47,818 nucleotides of DNA from CAG-390 sp045546615 (GTDB taxonomy: Bacteria > Bacillota > Clostridia > Oscillospirales > CAG-272). The translations under genes and the position numbers were made by a program. The notes beneath the pieces are model-generated. The model made no database searches, was not told the origin of the DNA, and saw nothing but the letters and a program-made list of their open reading frames with translations. Below are positions 25,591-34,892 of the stretch, in pieces. The stretch is taken from positions 1-47,818 of the forward strand of contig JAZQDD010000024.1 of assembly GCA_045546615.1 (NCBI GenBank), written 5' to 3'. How positions within the stretch are numbered: position 1 is the stretch's first letter; each line of letters opens with the position of its first letter.

Positions 25591-27210
25591 TTATTTTTTA
25601 TCAGGGGCAAATCTTGACATAATAGCAAGTGCAGTCTTGATGCCGTCGAGCGCGGCACTCGTTATGCCCCCTGCATATCCCGCACCTTCCCCACAGGGAT
25701 AAACGAGATCGGAATGGTGTGTGGCGCGGTTGGTATCTCTGATTATTCTGACGGGGGCGGACGTCCTCGTTTCAACACCCGTAAGGAGCGCATCGGGAGC
25801 GTCAAAGCCATTTATACGCCTGCCGAAAATCTTGATGCCTCTGGATATCTCGTCGCTTATCTCCTTTGGCAATATTCGACGCAGATCGCACACCGCCGTA
25901 CTTCCCCTCGTATACGACGGAAGAACTCTGCTCGGTTCCGCCAAGCGCGTGTGTGCGCCCGAGAGAAAATCACCGACCGTCTGTATCGGGGCGGAAAAAT
26001 TTCCGCCTGCCGCGGCAAATGCCGCACGTTCTATTCTTCTCTGATATTCTATTGCACCCTCGACGGTAGAGCCGTAATCCGTAGGAAAAACACTTGCCAG
26101 AACCGCACTGTTTGAATTTTCCCCGCATCTTGCATGATTGCTCATGCCGTTTACAACAACACCGCCCATTTCGCTTGCGGCGGCAATAACCTCGCCGCCG
26201 GGGCACATACAAAAAGTATATACGCCCCTATCGCTTTTTGTGTCAGAAAGAGCGTATTCTGCCCTGCCGAGGCGGACATCGCCCGCAGATTTTCCATACA
26301 GGGCGGTATCTATATCATCCGCCTTATGCTCGATTCTCACGCCGACGGAAAATGGCTTGGCTTCAAGCGCAAAGCCGCCGCGCAGCAATGACGCATACGT
26401 GTCACGGGCGCTGTGACCTATGGCGAGAACAAGCGCACCGCAGGCCATTTCGCCCCGAGAGGTGGAGATGCGAACCTCGCCATCACTCTGTTTTAGCGAA
26501 TCAAGGCGGCAATTATACACAACTTCGCCTCCGAATTCGGTAACACGCGACAAAAGTCTTGAAACAACGCCTCTCAAAAGATCAGTCCCGACATGCGGTT
26601 TTGCCTGCCACAGTATCTCTGCGGGTGCGCCAAATTCAACGAGACGGCGAAGAACGTACAGAGTATACGGATCGTTCACGCGGGTGACGAGCTTTCCGTC
26701 AGAAAACGTACCCGCACCGCCCGCGCCAAACATAACGTTGGTTTCCGTATCAAGCGCACCGCCGGAAAAGAAATCCGCCACCGTGCGCACTCTGTGCTCA
26801 AGCGGCGCGCCTCGCTCGATCAAAATCGGGCGATAGCCGTTCTCCGCAAGCATAAGCGCACAAAACATTCCCGCAGGGCCGCTACCCACAACAATGGGGC
26901 GACCGTTTGCCGCGTCAGAGCCGTAATTTATCTCTATTTCATCATCAGGAAGTATACGAAGCCCCGCCCTCTCAAGAGATGCAACTTTGGACGAAACGGG
27001 AGCAGCGAAGGATATCATTACGGTATATACGAATTTTATCTCATCGCGGCGTCGGGCATCTACGGAGCGCCGATATATAGAATATTCGGCATCCGCATAC
27101 GGCAAGCCCGCACGTTTAGCAATGCGGCGCGCCTCCGAAACAGCCTCGCCGCAATCGGCTTCAAAGGGGAGCGCGATGCTCCCCGTAAGAATTTTTCTGA
27201 TATCAGACAT
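25591..27210 (-). CDS. FAD-dependent dehydrogenase (YtfP/HI0933-like superfamily)
   Basis: The 539-residue flavoprotein has a dinucleotide-binding motif VVGSGPAGMFCALML (GSGPAG at 109-114) after an N-terminal alpha/beta domain of about 100 residues with RRxDARRRDEIKFVYTV. Further motifs are MFGAGGAGTFSDGKLVTR and, near the end, YPCGEGAGYAGGITSAALDG, which are typical of the uncharacterised clostridial FAD dehydrogenase family that often neighbours cdaA/cdaR or glmM. I chose the ATG at 27210 (MSDIRKILTG); it overlaps cdaR by eight bases. The ORF is open further upstream but that would overlap cdaR by 53 nt. Substrate unknown. Confidence 0.82.
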   Translation of the reverse strand: MSDIRKILTGSIALPFEADCGEAVSEARRIAKRAGLPYADAEYSIYRRSVDARRRDEIKFVYTVMISFAAPVSSKVASLERAGLRILPDDEIEINYGSDAANGRPIVVGSGPAGMFCALMLAENGYRPILIERGAPLEHRVRTVADFFSGGALDTETNVMFGAGGAGTFSDGKLVTRVNDPYTLYVLRRLVEFGAPAEILWQAKPHVGTDLLRGVVSRLLSRVTEFGGEVVYNCRLDSLKQSDGEVRISTSRGEMACGALVLAIGHSARDTYASLLRGGFALEAKPFSVGVRIEHKADDIDTALYGKSAGDVRLGRAEYALSDTKSDRGVYTFCMCPGGEVIAAASEMGGVVVNGMSNHARCGENSNSAVLASVFPTDYGSTVEGAIEYQRRIERAAFAAAGGNFSAPIQTVGDFLSGAHTRLAEPSRVLPSYTRGSTAVCDLRRILPKEISDEISRGIKIFGRRINGFDAPDALLTGVETRTSAPVRIIRDTNRATHHSDLVYPCGEGAGYAGGITSAALDGIKTALAIMSRFAPDKK

Positions 27211-28345
27211 TTTCCGCACTGTCGATCGTGGTAGTCTCTGCGGCTTCGCCGCCATCCTCGGGAGGAATCTGCGTATCTACAAAAACGTCCGTACTTTCAC
27301 CCGTTTCATCCTCGGAAACCTCCGGAATCTCGGGTACATCGGGAACTTCGGGAACAATAGGCTTGAACGTTACCTTGATCATTGCGGTAGACGAGCCCTC
27401 TTTTACAGTTACTCCCTCGGGGAGAAGGTCGGCAATATTCACAAGATTTTCGGTTGCCACTTCCCCATCAATAACTAAAACGATTATCTCCGTTATTCGT
27501 GAAAGAAGCTGCGGATCACCCGAGATCTTGACCGTAGCGGATGACAGCTCCACCTTGTCAACAAGGGACGTATCGTATCCATCGGCAAAGCTGTATTTGA
27601 GTGGAACGATAGCATCGGTCAAAACGGGGATATTTACAGTTACGCTGGTTTGATCCACAAAAACATAGGGACTCTCAACCGCTTTTCCTTCCTCATCGAT
27701 CAAAGTAAGCGCAAGTCTTTGTGTAAGACTTGTTTGAATAAGCTGTGCGCCAAGACCTATCTCGGCTCGCGCCCCAACGATGCGCTCCACTATTCCTCCG
27801 GGTCCTTTTACGTTTACGAAGTCGATATCCGTGGTGACCTCTCCGAGATAGTGTTCAGCACTCATGGAATACGATGACTTTTCAATAACTATCGGGACTT
27901 TTACAGATTTTATAGTATCAACAGATACCGAGATGGACGATGGTTCTTTTGCTTTAACAGAAACCGTAGAAGGGGCTTTAAGCTTGACCTCGCACGCGTG
28001 CTTTCCCGCGCTTTCAAGCGCTCCGAGATCAACGTACGCAACAAAATCATCCGCAGTAAGCTCCGCAATATCGGAACGTAATCCCGTGACAGTGACATTC
28101 AGTTTTCCACCCTCGACATATACAACGGAAAGGTTGGAATTGTTTTTCATTGTTTCCGCCCCCTCAACCGATATATCTATCAGCGTAAAGGTTTTTTCGT
28201 ACATTTCGGTATTTACGTTCATCACGTAAAGCCATATAGCAAACGAGGCGACGAGGCAGACAAGCCAAGGAAATATCAAAAACGGTCTGCGCTTCTTTTC
28301 GGTGAAGTTTTCTTCTCCAAAATATTTTTGATTTGAATTATTCAT
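27203..28345 (-). CDS. cdaR: YbbR-domain protein CdaR, regulator of CdaA
   Basis: This 380-residue exported regulator has a short cytoplasmic N-terminus, one membrane helix (about 22-42, FLIFPWLVCLVASFAIWLYV), then repeated YbbR beta domains (patterns such as VSVEGAETM, LNVTVTGLRSDIAELTADDFVAYVDL) to about residue 325, and a Pro/Glu-rich acidic tail. CdaR binds and modulates the diadenylate cyclase CdaA at the membrane. It sits 18 nt downstream of cdaA, the standard pairing; glmM, often third in the operon, is absent here. Confidence 0.92.
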   Translation of the reverse strand: MNNSNQKYFGEENFTEKKRRPFLIFPWLVCLVASFAIWLYVMNVNTEMYEKTFTLIDISVEGAETMKNNSNLSVVYVEGGKLNVTVTGLRSDIAELTADDFVAYVDLGALESAGKHACEVKLKAPSTVSVKAKEPSSISVSVDTIKSVKVPIVIEKSSYSMSAEHYLGEVTTDIDFVNVKGPGGIVERIVGARAEIGLGAQLIQTSLTQRLALTLIDEEGKAVESPYVFVDQTSVTVNIPVLTDAIVPLKYSFADGYDTSLVDKVELSSATVKISGDPQLLSRITEIIVLVIDGEVATENLVNIADLLPEGVTVKEGSSTAMIKVTFKPIVPEVPDVPEIPEVSEDETGESTDVFVDTQIPPEDGGEAAETTTIDSAENV

Positions 28346-28363
28346 TACGTTTGCCTCCCCTCT

Positions 28364-29248
28364 TTATTTTTGTTCCTTTGATGCACCTTTTGCACCGAAC
28401 AATCTGCGTTTTCCAACAGTATTGTCAGTTGGAACAAGATGCTTGAGCAATGTTTGCTTTAGTGAGCTGTAATTATAATTTCTGGTCAACGTACCGCCAA
28501 CCGCCATTGATATCGTACCCGTTTCCTCGGAAACCACTACTACAATGGCATCACTCACCTCGGAAACGCCAAGCGCGGCGCGGTGGCGAGTACCGAGATC
28601 CTTGTTCAGATCGGTGTTGGAAAGCGGCAAATAGCAACCCGCGGCATACACCCTATTATTTCTGATTATCAGCGCCCCGTCATGCATGGGGGCTTTGTTG
28701 AAGAATATATTGCGGATAAGCGGCGCGGACATATCGGCATTCAGAACGATCCCCTGACTGAGATACTCGCCAAGCTTTGTTGAACGCTCAATAACGATAA
28801 GAGCACCCGTTTGAGACCTTGCCATGGAATCCGCCGCCTCGCTGATAACGTCAGCCATCTCTACGATCGCCTTATAATCGCTTGCGGAAAAGCTGTTTTT
28901 AAGGTTCTTTATGGGCGTAGAACCAAAACGCTCAAGCGCGGCTCGCAGATCGGATTGAAAAATAACGATAATAGCGATCATACCCACCTGATAAAAGTTT
29001 TGGAGAATGAACTGCATCGCCCTCATGTTAAGGATCATACTCAACACAAGCACGCCCGCAACAAAGATAAGTCCTCTGGCAAGTCTGCCCGCGCGTCTTT
29101 CTCTGATAAAGCGATAAAGAAAAAAAAGCACCATGGTAAGAATAAATATATCCAAAACGTCCGTTATTTTCATTTCGGGAATAACGGATAAAAAGTATTT
29201 ATCGAGCCATTCCAGTACTTTGCTTAGAATTTCTTTGATTTTTTCCAT
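28364..29248 (-). CDS. cdaA: Diadenylate cyclase CdaA
   Basis: The 294-residue protein makes cyclic di-AMP, an essential messenger for potassium and osmotic homeostasis. It has three membrane segments (about 28-48, 56-76, 83-98) followed by a DAC domain with DGALII (190-195) and RHRAALG (221-227), the catalytic motifs of this family. The layout matches Bacillus CdaA. It starts the long minus-strand run; a promoter at 29284-29312 is 35 nt upstream. Its ribosome site is modest (GGGTGG). Confidence 0.97.
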   Translation of the reverse strand: MEKIKEILSKVLEWLDKYFLSVIPEMKITDVLDIFILTMVLFFLYRFIRERRAGRLARGLIFVAGVLVLSMILNMRAMQFILQNFYQVGMIAIIVIFQSDLRAALERFGSTPIKNLKNSFSASDYKAIVEMADVISEAADSMARSQTGALIVIERSTKLGEYLSQGIVLNADMSAPLIRNIFFNKAPMHDGALIIRNNRVYAAGCYLPLSNTDLNKDLGTRHRAALGVSEVSDAIVVVVSEETGTISMAVGGTLTRNYNYSSLKQTLLKHLVPTDNTVGKRRLFGAKGASKEQK

Positions 29249-29283
29249 AGTTTGATGCCACCCGTTAAAAATGTATTATATTT

Positions 29284-29312
29284 ATTTTATCACAATTGTA
29301 TTAATTTTTCAA
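29284..29312 (-). promoter_or_regulatory. Promoter of the cdaA operon
   Basis: Minus-strand TTGAAA (29307-29312), 17-nt spacer, TAAAAT (29284-29289). This is the likely entry to the 15-kb codirectional gene run. The rest of 29313-29488 is very AT-rich, and I see no clear promoter for the divergent flippase. Confidence 0.6.
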
Positions 29313-29488
29313 TAGAAATTTTATCTATTTAATAAAATATATAATAATTTTATTATTTAAATTACTTTATTTTATCATAGAACCCCACTAATTACCGTTT
29401 GATCAAAACGCAGCCAAGACTTTTATCCCCACATCCGCATTTATGCCGCCGTCAACGAATAATATTTAACATTACAGTGAGGTGAAAA

Positions 29489-31066
29489 ATGAAAAAACAC
29501 AAAGAAATACCGTCATCGCACGCAGGCGGGCGTGCAAGGAGCATTCTTTACAACTCCTTATTGCTTTGCGCATCCGCAATAGCGGTGCGCGCCGTAGGCG
29601 TATACTTCAACATTTACATATCCACACGGGTTGGCGCGGAGGGAATGGGGCTTTACTCCCTCTCGGCAACCGTTTGGGGGTTTGCCATGACGCTTGCGTT
29701 ATCGGGAATAAATCTTGCTACCACCCGCTGTGTGGCGGAAGCAGACGGTCACGGCGGTGAAATAAGAGCCGCCATGAGGCGAGCCATCGCCTATGCCGTT
29801 AGCTTTGGTGCGCTCTCATCATTCCTATTGTTTTTTCTCTCCAAAACCATTGCGTTCTCTTGGCTAAAAGAAGAACGCATCTTACTCTCTCTGCGGCTTT
29901 TCTCCATTTCATTGCCCGCAATATCTGTCTGCTCCGCACTTAACGGTTATTTCTCCGCGGTAAGGCGGGCATGGAAAAGTGCGGCAGTCGGTCTTGTTGA
30001 GCAGGCAGTAAAAATATATGCAACCGCCGCACTGCTAACACATTTTCTCCCCCGCGGTGCCGAATATGCCTGCGCGGCAGTCGTTCTTGGCGGTGCGCTC
30101 TCGGAGCTGATGTCATGCGCTGTTTCCTTTGCGCTTTATCTGCTTGACCGAAAAAAGCTGTCAAAGGAAATCATCCCGCAAGACAAGGCAAAGCTTCTGA
30201 CGCGGCGGCTTTTTGGGATAGCCACGCCAGTAGCTTTCAGCACTTATGTCAGATCGGGGCTCACCACGCTTGAGCATTCGCTGATACCCGCGGGACTTAT
30301 CACATTCGGCATGGCAAGGTCGGATGCTCTTGCGGAGTACGGAATAATCAGCGCAATGGTACTGCCGCTCGTAATGTTCCCATACGCTTTTATCAACTCA
30401 TTCACAGGACTTCTCGTGCCTGAGATCGCAGGCGCAGCCTCGCTTTCACACAAAAAGAGAATATCATATATAGCCCTGCGCAGTTGGCGATTGACCATAC
30501 TTTTCGGTCTTGCAACGGCGGGTATTATGGCGGTCTGCTCATCATCGTTTGGTATGCGTATTTACGGCAATGCAAGAGCCGCCCAATACATTTTAGCCAT
30601 CGCTCCCCTTTTGCCCGTAATGTATCTCGACACCGTCACCGACTCGATGCTAAAGGGTTTGGGAGAGCAGGTCTACACAATGCGTGTCAACATCGCGGAT
30701 GCCGCCATATCGGTGATACTCGTGCGCATGCTCGTTCCGAATTTTGGCATTTTGGGATATATCGCCGTGCTGTACATAAGCGAGCTTATAAATTTTTCGC
30801 TCAGCGCATCAAGGCTCATTTCACGAACCAACATAGCCTTCAAACCATTTCGATGGTGCTTACTTCCGCTTGCGTGTCTCGTGATCTCGTCACGCATTTG
30901 CTGTTGTTTGTTTGAATATATTCCGCTTTATTCCATGCCGACGTGGTTTTCAATAACGGTGCAAAGCTCATTCGTTATAGCAATTTTTGTCCTATTAGCA
31001 TTAGTCACAGGAGCAATAGACAAGGAGCTTACGGGATGGGTAAAAAATACCGTTTTCAAAAAGTAA
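29489..31066 (+). CDS. Second MOP-family flippase (SpoVB/polysaccharide exporter)
   Basis: This 525-residue protein has about 14 hydrophobic segments. The N-terminus (SILYNSLLLCASAIAVRAVGVYFNIYISTRVGAEGMGLYSL) matches stage V sporulation protein B and related wall-glycan flippases. It is distinct from the copy at 16.6-18.2 kb, not a duplicate, since few stretches match. GAGGTG 5 nt before the ATG gives a strong start. It is transcribed alone, divergent from cdaA and convergent with the ABC transporter genes. Candidates are true SpoVB or an envelope polysaccharide exporter. Confidence 0.85.
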   Translation: MKKHKEIPSSHAGGRARSILYNSLLLCASAIAVRAVGVYFNIYISTRVGAEGMGLYSLSATVWGFAMTLALSGINLATTRCVAEADGHGGEIRAAMRRAIAYAVSFGALSSFLLFFLSKTIAFSWLKEERILLSLRLFSISLPAISVCSALNGYFSAVRRAWKSAAVGLVEQAVKIYATAALLTHFLPRGAEYACAAVVLGGALSELMSCAVSFALYLLDRKKLSKEIIPQDKAKLLTRRLFGIATPVAFSTYVRSGLTTLEHSLIPAGLITFGMARSDALAEYGIISAMVLPLVMFPYAFINSFTGLLVPEIAGAASLSHKKRISYIALRSWRLTILFGLATAGIMAVCSSSFGMRIYGNARAAQYILAIAPLLPVMYLDTVTDSMLKGLGEQVYTMRVNIADAAISVILVRMLVPNFGILGYIAVLYISELINFSLSASRLISRTNIAFKPFRWCLLPLACLVISSRICCCLFEYIPLYSMPTWFSITVQSSFVIAIFVLLALVTGAIDKELTGWVKNTVFKK

Positions 31067-31074
31067 AATGAAGT

Positions 31075-31102
31075 GGGGCGAATGCATTTTTGCATTCGCC
31101 CC
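31075..31102. terminator. Hairpin between convergent flippase and ABC genes
   Basis: A 12-bp perfect stem GGGGCGAATGCA (31075-31086) with its complement at 31091-31102 and a TTTT loop. Neither side has a clean U-tract (TCTGCATTTTA on plus, CACTTCATTTTA on minus), so it may be a weak terminator or RNA-end stabiliser. Confidence 0.5.
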
Positions 31103-31110
31103 TCTGCATT

Positions 31111-31803
31111 TTATCCTCTGTACGGCTCTATATTGCCATTCTCCATAACAAATATCCTGTCCGCACGTTCGGCTATGGAAAGATCGTGCGTGACCATTAC
31201 AAGAGTTTGACCGAGAAGCTCTTTTGTCTGAATGAGCAACTCAAGCACCTCGTCTGCATTTTTGCGGTCGAGATTTCCCGTAGGCTCGTCCGCAAAGACC
31301 ACTTGCGGGCGGTTTATAAGGGCGCGTGCAATTGCAACCCTCTGCTGTTGCCCTCCCGAAAGCTCGCTGGGAAGATGGTGAAGGCGATCCGATATACCCA
31401 GCGTAGTAACAAGCTTTTTTAAGTGTTGCTCATAGCTGTGGTCAGGCTTATTACACATCAGCGTAGGCACAAGGATGTTTTCGATAGCGGTAAATTGAGG
31501 AATGAGATTATGATTTTGAAAGACCATTCCAAGAAAATTCCCCCTAAAACGGCTCAATTCATCGGCGGACATATCACTCAGATTATTTCCCCTTACTATC
31601 ACCTTGCCCGAGTTGGGACGGTCAAGCCCTGCACAAATATGCAAAAGAGTCGATTTGCCCGAGCCCGAAGCACCTATGATAGCAACAAATTCGCCGTCAA
31701 AAACACGAAAAGTCGCGCGGTTTACCGCCGTAACGACGGTGTCGTATTGCTTATACTGCTTGATAACGTTTTCAGCTTCAAGTATTACTCTTCTTTCTTC
31801 CAT
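31111..31803 (-). CDS. ABC transporter ATPase, LolD/MacB-type
   Basis: The 230-residue ATPase has Walker A GASGSGKST, signature LSGGQQQRVAIARAL, Walker B VVFADEPTGNLD and the H-loop in VTHDLSIAERADRI. The ADEPTGNLD form marks the LolD/MacB/FtsE-like class that pairs with FtsX-type permeases. It is encoded just after its permease (gap 4 nt). These systems usually act by mechanotransmission rather than by carrying a substrate through the membrane, moving lipids, peptides or toxins outward; this one's cargo is unknown. Confidence 0.94.
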   Translation of the reverse strand: MEERRVILEAENVIKQYKQYDTVVTAVNRATFRVFDGEFVAIIGASGSGKSTLLHICAGLDRPNSGKVIVRGNNLSDMSADELSRFRGNFLGMVFQNHNLIPQFTAIENILVPTLMCNKPDHSYEQHLKKLVTTLGISDRLHHLPSELSGGQQQRVAIARALINRPQVVFADEPTGNLDRKNADEVLELLIQTKELLGQTLVMVTHDLSIAERADRIFVMENGNIEPYRG

Positions 31804-31807
31804 ATCT

Positions 31808-34108
31808 TTACTCCATTCCCGATCTTTTTTCAGCCTCGTCTGCCTCTCGGCAATACTTGTAAAACGGCAGATAGGTAGCGATCACGGCACAAGTTGCGTT
31901 AAGCAAAGCGCACACGGCATATGCGACGGGCGATATATCAAAACCAAAGCGCACACCCGACATGATCCCAAGTGAGGTGAGCTCCTCATTGAACAGCACA
32001 AAAACAAGATAGCAGATAAGCGCAGAAATAGCAGTAGTCAAAACACAGGCAGGCAAAGCAAGCATAACACCCGACAACAAATACTGCTTACGCATTGTGG
32101 GGCGATCTGCGCCAAACGCCAAAAGCATCGCATTCTCACGACGGCGCTTTTTACCGAACGTATCCTGTGAGAAAAGCCAAACAAGAGGGGCAATGAGCAA
32201 AACGGCAACGGAGCAAGCGCGAAGGGCGTTTTGATAGCCGCATTTCAAATTAACCGCGGCGTAAAGGTCGCTGTAAGTATCTCTCACCGCGCCGCCGTAC
32301 AGCGTTGCAGTGCGGCGTGCCGCGGCACGCACGGCATCTTTCTCAGTTGGGCTTATGCTCTCATCGAGATATATCTCCAGCTCGGAAATACTGCCGCCGC
32401 CCGCAATGTCAGAAAAAAGATTAGGAGATACACCTATCGTATACTCGCCGTCAGTCTCACCAAAATCCACGACCGCTCCGACGGTAAGCTCGATATAGGC
32501 GAACTTATATGCCTCAAGTTGCTGGGTAAGTATGTATTTTTTGTCATTTCGAGACGCATCCACACCGCCTGTTTGTTCAAGAAATACCGCAATTTTTATC
32601 TTGTCGCCGACCTCAAAATCAAGCTCCCGTGAGTTATTTATGTACTCACTCACAATAACGGTATTGGGATCTTCAAGCACCGAAAGAGGATCTCCGTCAC
32701 ACTGCCAAAGGTCATTTTCCAGTGCAATTTTTACCATCAGTTCATCAACGCAAATAAGCTTGAAATTGTTATCGGCACGCATAGTTTCATCAAGCGCGGA
32801 AGGAACCGTGTTCGAGTAATTATCCGCCGTTTGACGGCGATCCAGCACCGCGTGCGCTCCAATGCCCGATGCCGAGACCGAGTTGTCCCATGTAACGTAG
32901 TCAATCCCTTTTGTGTCAGCCAATTCCTCTATATCCGCCAAATCAAAGCTATTTTCCCCCGTCGACACAATATATGCAGGCGCAGGAGTATTTGCGCTCT
33001 TGACTATCATATCCGAAAGAAAATTTCCAAGCAGAAAGAAAGTGCTGAATGCAACCGCCGAAGCAAGAAGATTGACGTAGTATTTTCTGAATCTGAAAAA
33101 GCTCAAAAGCTCGTAGTGGAACGGATATTTCTTCCCGAAAAGGCGTTTTGAACGGCGCGGCGAGGACACGAGATTCGAGTTATCCTCTGCCGCGATAAGC
33201 GAGACGGGCGTTTTGGCTGATAGAATTTTCACCGACGGAAGAACAGCCACGAGAACAACAATAAATGTCCAAAGCAAGGCAAAAGGAAGTCTGCCGATCC
33301 CAATTGCGAAAACGCCGCCCGAAAAAGCTACGAACAGTGCCGATACTCCCACGCCGAGAACGGCAGAGGGCAAAAATGTAAGCACGGCAATTGCAAAAAG
33401 CTCCCAGCCTGCCGTTTCAAACAGCTTTTCAAAATCCGCACCGAAGGACATATATACGCCGTATTTGAATTTGTAGTGGTTAGTTCTTATCAAGAACAGC
33501 GCAAGCAACATGGTCGCTGATATCACGCCTGCCACTATTATCATAACGGTCTCAAATATCTCGCCACCCAGCCTTGAGCCGATATATTCGACAGCAGGAG
33601 AATAACGTATACTCGCCCCCTCTCGTTCAAGAGAGTACTTGAGTATCACAAGATCGCACTTGCCACGGTCATGATCGGAGATAGTGAATTTAACCGAGTA
33701 GAGAGATTCCCCCATAACGTTATACGGCTCTGCCTTGTACGATGAGTATATACGGTATTTTTCCTCAAGATTATCCGCAACGAGCAGCTCACGATTATAA
33801 ATATCAAACCACTCCGACTCCGTATAACCGTCAACGGTAAAGCTCCATTCGGCAAGCGCGCGGCTTTCTGCAAGTGCTGTAGCCTCTCTCGAATCAAAGA
33901 CCGTCACCGCTGACCAAAAAACGAACTGTGCCGCTATCAGCGCAAGAAAGAAAACGGCATACTCGCGCCTTGCGCTTACTACGTTTTTGAATGCATGCTT
34001 TACATTGCTCGGCGCAAAGAAACACCGCAAAAACCGCACAACCCGACGCATGGCATCGGCAGGGGTGTATCGAACGTATTTATGGTCTATATATCTGCCC
34101 ATCTTCAT
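31808..34108 (-). CDS. FtsX-type ABC permease
   Basis: The 766-residue permease has one membrane helix near 48-66, a large extracellular region (about 70-185), three helices (about 190-300), a helix near 345, a second extracellular region (about 365-640) and three terminal helices. This double FtsX arrangement is that of BceB/MacB-like permeases in Firmicutes. The ATG at 34108 has GGAGGT 7 nt before it; a TTG one codon upstream is possible. It lies 18 nt after lexA and is probably on the same transcript. Confidence 0.87.
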   Translation of the reverse strand: MKMGRYIDHKYVRYTPADAMRRVVRFLRCFFAPSNVKHAFKNVVSARREYAVFFLALIAAQFVFWSAVTVFDSREATALAESRALAEWSFTVDGYTESEWFDIYNRELLVADNLEEKYRIYSSYKAEPYNVMGESLYSVKFTISDHDRGKCDLVILKYSLEREGASIRYSPAVEYIGSRLGGEIFETVMIIVAGVISATMLLALFLIRTNHYKFKYGVYMSFGADFEKLFETAGWELFAIAVLTFLPSAVLGVGVSALFVAFSGGVFAIGIGRLPFALLWTFIVVLVAVLPSVKILSAKTPVSLIAAEDNSNLVSSPRRSKRLFGKKYPFHYELLSFFRFRKYYVNLLASAVAFSTFFLLGNFLSDMIVKSANTPAPAYIVSTGENSFDLADIEELADTKGIDYVTWDNSVSASGIGAHAVLDRRQTADNYSNTVPSALDETMRADNNFKLICVDELMVKIALENDLWQCDGDPLSVLEDPNTVIVSEYINNSRELDFEVGDKIKIAVFLEQTGGVDASRNDKKYILTQQLEAYKFAYIELTVGAVVDFGETDGEYTIGVSPNLFSDIAGGGSISELEIYLDESISPTEKDAVRAAARRTATLYGGAVRDTYSDLYAAVNLKCGYQNALRACSVAVLLIAPLVWLFSQDTFGKKRRRENAMLLAFGADRPTMRKQYLLSGVMLALPACVLTTAISALICYLVFVLFNEELTSLGIMSGVRFGFDISPVAYAVCALLNATCAVIATYLPFYKYCREADEAEKRSGME

Positions 34109-34126
34109 CAAAAAGACCTCCGAGCC

Positions 34127-34717
34127 TCATCGGTAATAACGCAAGCTGGCAACGACCTTACCGAGTATCGTCACGTCGTCGGCAAAGATTGGCGGCATTT
34201 GAGGATTTTCAGGTTGCAGTCGGTACTTGCCGTTTTCTTTAAAAAAGCGTTTCACTGTCGCCTCGTTTTCTATCATCGCCACCACTATCTCACCGTTTTC
34301 GGCATAGTTGCGGCGATCCACAATCACCGTATCGCCGTCAAAAATACCTGCGTTTATCATACTCTCGCCCTTTACGCGAAGCGCAAAAAGGTTTTCCGCC
34401 CGACATCCCGCATCCGCGGCATCAAACGCAACGTATCCGTCAAAATCTTCCTGTGCAAGAATTGGGACACCCGCCGTAACTCTGCCAAGTATCGGTACTC
34501 CCGAGCGCATTTTATCAGCAGAAAGACTTATGGCGCGGCTTTTGCCCTCGCTTCTGCTTATCATACCTTTTTTTGCAAGGATCTCAAGATATCTATGCAC
34601 ACTCGACGTGCTTTTGAGTCCAACGGCATCCATTATATCGCGGACGCTGGGCGCATAGCCCCTTTGTTCCGTTGAGCTGATTATGTATTCGTATATCTGC
34701 ATTTCCCTGTTGTTCAT
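34127..34717 (-). CDS. lexA: SOS repressor LexA
   Basis: This 196-residue repressor has an N-terminal winged helix (YAPSVRDIMDAVGLKSTSSVHRYLEILAKKGMI) and a C-terminal S24 peptidase domain. The self-cleavage Ala82-Gly83 bond lies in VTAGVP, the nucleophile Ser119 in GESM and the general base Lys156 in EATVKRF. RecA-ssDNA triggers cleavage and derepression. GAGGAG precedes the ATG. The promoter carries a LexA-like operator, suggesting autoregulation. The two ABC genes downstream may be co-transcribed. Confidence 0.96.
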   Translation of the reverse strand: MNNREMQIYEYIISSTEQRGYAPSVRDIMDAVGLKSTSSVHRYLEILAKKGMISRSEGKSRAISLSADKMRSGVPILGRVTAGVPILAQEDFDGYVAFDAADAGCRAENLFALRVKGESMINAGIFDGDTVIVDRRNYAENGEIVVAMIENEATVKRFFKENGKYRLQPENPQMPPIFADDVTILGKVVASLRYYR

Positions 34718-34750
34718 ATCAACGCACTCCTCGTTTCGTGGGTTGATTTA

Positions 34751-34790
34751 ATTATATCACATTTTCTCGCGCGATGCAAACAATTGTTCT
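34751..34790 (-). promoter_or_regulatory. lexA promoter with LexA-like operator
   Basis: Minus strand: TTGCAT (34774-34779), 17-nt spacer, TATAAT (34751-34756). The palindromic AGAACAATTGTTTG (34777-34790) overlaps the -35 and differs by one base from the Firmicutes half-site pattern GAAC-N4-GTTC. Confidence 0.75.
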
Positions 34791-34828
34791 AAAAACTTGT
34801 TAATATTTTGTAACTTTTCAAAAACCTC

Positions 34829-34857
34829 TTGCTTTATGGCTGTTTTCATAGTATAAT
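34829..34857 (+). promoter_or_regulatory. Promoter of pckA
   Basis: TTGCTT (34829-34834), 17-nt spacer, TATAAT (34852-34857). The start codon is about 36 nt further on. Confidence 0.7.
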
Positions 34858-34892
34858 ACAATTGAATACTTTGTTTTCAAGGAGAACATAAA

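Noticed and set aside
29313..29488. Promoter for the divergent flippase in the AT-rich gap
   Set aside because: Many TATAAT-like strings occur by composition; none has a convincing -35 at 16-18 nt.
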